A stretch of DNA of 64,000 bases, from positions 288,541-352,540 of the forward strand of contig QXXF01000002.1 of NCBI GenBank assembly GCA_009911365.1, read 5' to 3'. This document shows, piece by piece, positions 62,290-64,000 of the stretch. Below the pieces are notes generated by a model. The model did no database searches and was not told the DNA's origin. It was given only the letters and a program-made list of their open reading frames with translations. Both the position numbers and the translations under genes were made by a program. The first letter of the stretch is position 1. Every line of letters starts with the position of its first letter. The stretch comes from Clostridiales bacterium. Its GTDB lineage: Bacteria; Bacillota; Clostridia; Peptostreptococcales; Anaerovoracaceae.

Positions 62290-63137
62290 ATGGGATCGAA
62301 GTAAAGAACATATCAAAGCGATTCGGTGATATCCTTGCTCTAGATGATGTTTCTCTCTGTTTTGAGGAAAACAAAATCTATGGACTGCTGGGAAGAAACG
62401 GCGCAGGAAAAACCACGCTGCTCAACGCTATATCCAATCGGATCTTCCCAGATCAAGGCGAAATCTATGTGAGCGGCCTTCCTGCCACAGAAAACGACAA
62501 AGCGCAGCAGCAGCTCTTTCTCATGAGCGAAAAGACGCTGTACCCAGAACGGATGAAGATCAAAGAAGTTTTTTACTGGACGAAAAGCTATTATCCGAAT
62601 TTTGACCTTGCTTACGCGGAAAGCCTGGCAGACAAATTTCAACTTGATACGAAAAAACGTGTCCGTTCCCTTTCCACCGGATATTCTTCTATCTTCAAGA
62701 TCATCCTAGCCCTTTCAGCAAACACGCCTTACGTGCTTCTGGATGAGCCGGTCTTGGGCCTGGACGCAAACCATCGGGATCTGTTTTACAAGCTCCTGAT
62801 CGAAAAATACAGTAGCAATCCGTGTACCATCGTGATCTCTACCCACCTGATTGAAGAGGTGTCCGGGATCATCGAAGATATCGTCATCATCAAGCAAGGG
62901 AAGATCATCTGTCGTGAATCTTGTGAATCCCTGCTGTCAAAGGGCTATACGGTTTCCGGCAAAGCCAGCCTGGTAGATACCTTCATCGAGGGGAAGAAGG
63001 TAATCGGAGCGGATACGCTAGGCGGATTGAAAACAGCCTATATCTTGGGCTCGCCAGCTGCGGACAACGTTCCGTCAGATCTTGAAGTGACTCGTATGGA
63101 CCTGCAAAAGCTGTTCATACAGCTGACCAATTCTTAA
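62286..63137 (+). CDS. ABC transporter ATP-binding protein
   Basis: 283 residues. Walker A is GRNGAGKTT near 36-44. The signature is weak (LSTGYSSIFK in place of LSGGQ). Walker B is YVLLDEPVLGLD. The C-terminal 70 residues are an extension. Such ATPases with YtrA repressors export cell-wall-active compounds. The permease follows. Confidence 0.9.
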   Translation: MNGIEVKNISKRFGDILALDDVSLCFEENKIYGLLGRNGAGKTTLLNAISNRIFPDQGEIYVSGLPATENDKAQQQLFLMSEKTLYPERMKIKEVFYWTKSYYPNFDLAYAESLADKFQLDTKKRVRSLSTGYSSIFKIILALSANTPYVLLDEPVLGLDANHRDLFYKLLIEKYSSNPCTIVISTHLIEEVSGIIEDIVIIKQGKIICRESCESLLSKGYTVSGKASLVDTFIEGKKVIGADTLGGLKTAYILGSPAADNVPSDLEVTRMDLQKLFIQLTNS

Positions 63138-63151
63138 GGAGTGTGATTGTA

Positions 63152-63898
63152 ATGAATATATTGGCAAGTTATCGATATCAAATGGCTGACCATAAAAAAT
63201 CCATCGTGATTTTTTATCTGGTCATTGTGGCTCTGATCTGTGTGGCAAGCGTGTCATCCATAGTCACTTTTCATGGAAAAATCAACGGGAGCGGCATCAC
63301 CGTCTCAGGTGGCGAGTTCGCGACCATAGTCTTTCTCTTTGTGGTAGGGCTGTGCACCTTCAAGGAAACCTTCCTGTTCTCTATCCAGAATGGAAGTTCC
63401 CGAAAGACGCTCTTTGCGGCAAAACTTCTGACCATGGCATCTGTAGCAGCTATCATGTCATTGGTGGATACGGTTTTATACCTGATCCAAAATGCGCTCC
63501 AGGGCTTTACCCATGTGAGCACACACGCTTATCGTGGATATGAACTGTTCTTTGACAGCACACAAGAGGCTAGTCCTGTGCTGCTGCAAATCAAAAGCTT
63601 TTTCCTAGAATTTTTGATAGCTCTGGCAGTCATGGCCGCAGGCTACTTGATCACGGTCCTCTTTTATCGCCTGAACAAGGCTGGAAAGATAGCAGTCAGC
63701 GTAGGCGTTCCCATGCTGTTCATGTTTGGCTTTCCTCTGCTGGATTATGTCACTGCTTGGTCTTTGACCAGATTTTTCACCAAAGCGTCCGACTATGCTT
63801 TTGGCACGCCGCTTCACATGTTTATCAGCTGCTTTCTTATATTTGCCGTTGCCAGCGGCCTAGCGTTCCTGCTGATGCGAAAGGCCGTGGTCCGGTAA
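63152..63898 (+). CDS. ABC transporter permease
   Basis: 248 residues from the ATG at 63152; a GTG at 63143 is too near AAGGAG (63136-63141). Six membrane segments are predicted (near 18-40, 55-75, 95-115, 150-170, 180-200, 220-240). With the ATPase it makes a YtrA-type ABC exporter. Substrate unknown. Confidence 0.82.
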   Translation: MNILASYRYQMADHKKSIVIFYLVIVALICVASVSSIVTFHGKINGSGITVSGGEFATIVFLFVVGLCTFKETFLFSIQNGSSRKTLFAAKLLTMASVAAIMSLVDTVLYLIQNALQGFTHVSTHAYRGYELFFDSTQEASPVLLQIKSFFLEFLIALAVMAAGYLITVLFYRLNKAGKIAVSVGVPMLFMFGFPLLDYVTAWSLTRFFTKASDYAFGTPLHMFISCFLIFAVASGLAFLLMRKAVVR

Positions 63899-63958
63899 AG
63901 ACGCAGATCCAATTCTCCATATTGAAGGGGGCGTCGCAAAATAGATGAGTGATCATCT

Positions 63959-63980
63959 ATGGAGCAACGCTCCATTTTTC
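63959..63980 (+). terminator. Intrinsic terminator
   Basis: ATGGAGC, AAC, GCTCCAT, then T5. It ends the GntR/ABC operon. ATAGATGA/TCATCTAT (63941-63960) forms another short hairpin just before it. Confidence 0.7.
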
Positions 63981-64000
63981 TGCTCAAAACAGAAAAGCAG

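Noticed and set aside
1-64000. CRISPR arrays, tRNA or rRNA genes
   Set aside because: No regularly spaced repeats and no cloverleaf or rRNA stretches were seen by eye; a tRNA scan could still find one.

Overview
The window looks like the chromosome of an anaerobic, spore-forming member of the Clostridia. Supporting signs are the sporulation genes yqfC and yqfD, the run glyS-recO-era-cdd-ybeY-phoH, a pyruvate phosphate dikinase gene, and a complete set of lysine 2,3- and 5,6-aminomutase genes. A lysine-fermenting lineage near Anaerovoracaceae or Peptostreptococcaceae is my guess; no rRNA is present to test it. I saw no tRNA, rRNA or CRISPR array by eye.

Bases 1-13670 are an AT-richer accessory region. 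It holds an ABC transporter operon with two lipoproteins (1-4049), an Agr/LytTR-type two-component system with its own ABC transporter (4624-8545), an OmpR-type two-component system (9285-11230), two small DNA-binding proteins, and a set of decayed mobile-element pieces (TnpV, a CHAP-type conjugation hydrolase, an IS110 transposase). A dead acyl-CoA thioesterase is interrupted by a hairpin element. The OmpR system promoter and the lipoprotein/ABC operon promoter share the same direct-repeat architecture, so they probably form one circuit that the LytTR module now separates.

Bases 13675-24385 are conserved housekeeping genes: ppdK, glyS, a DUF4342 protein, recO, era, cdd, ybeY, phoH, yqfD and yqfC on the minus strand, then a PHP phosphatase on the plus strand. 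Bases 24874-31993 are a roughly 7 kb island bounded by 37-base direct repeats. It carries polysaccharide-modification genes (pyruvyl transferase, FrhB-like reductase, Rossmann protein) and a split TnpB-like gene whose three RuvC acidic residues all appear to be replaced.

Bases 32151-49760 hold citrate synthase, a dnaE-pfkA-CLC-amidohydrolase-MATE run, an L,D-transpeptidase, a frameshifted YkgJ-family gene, a UvrA/PD-(D/E)XK chimera, two 3D-domain cell-wall proteins and a Fic protein.

Bases 49920-61717 are the lysine fermentation locus: kdd-kamA-kamB-kamC-kamD-kamE-atoD-atoA on the minus strand and kal divergent on the plus strand, with a sigma-54 activator between them. The activator has a sensor domain that looks like an inactivated copy of the pathway enzyme Kdd. 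Sigma-54 promoters lie before both kdd and kal, each with a matching upstream palindrome. The kce gene is absent from the window. The window ends with a GntR/YtrA-type repressor and its ABC transporter (61921-63898).
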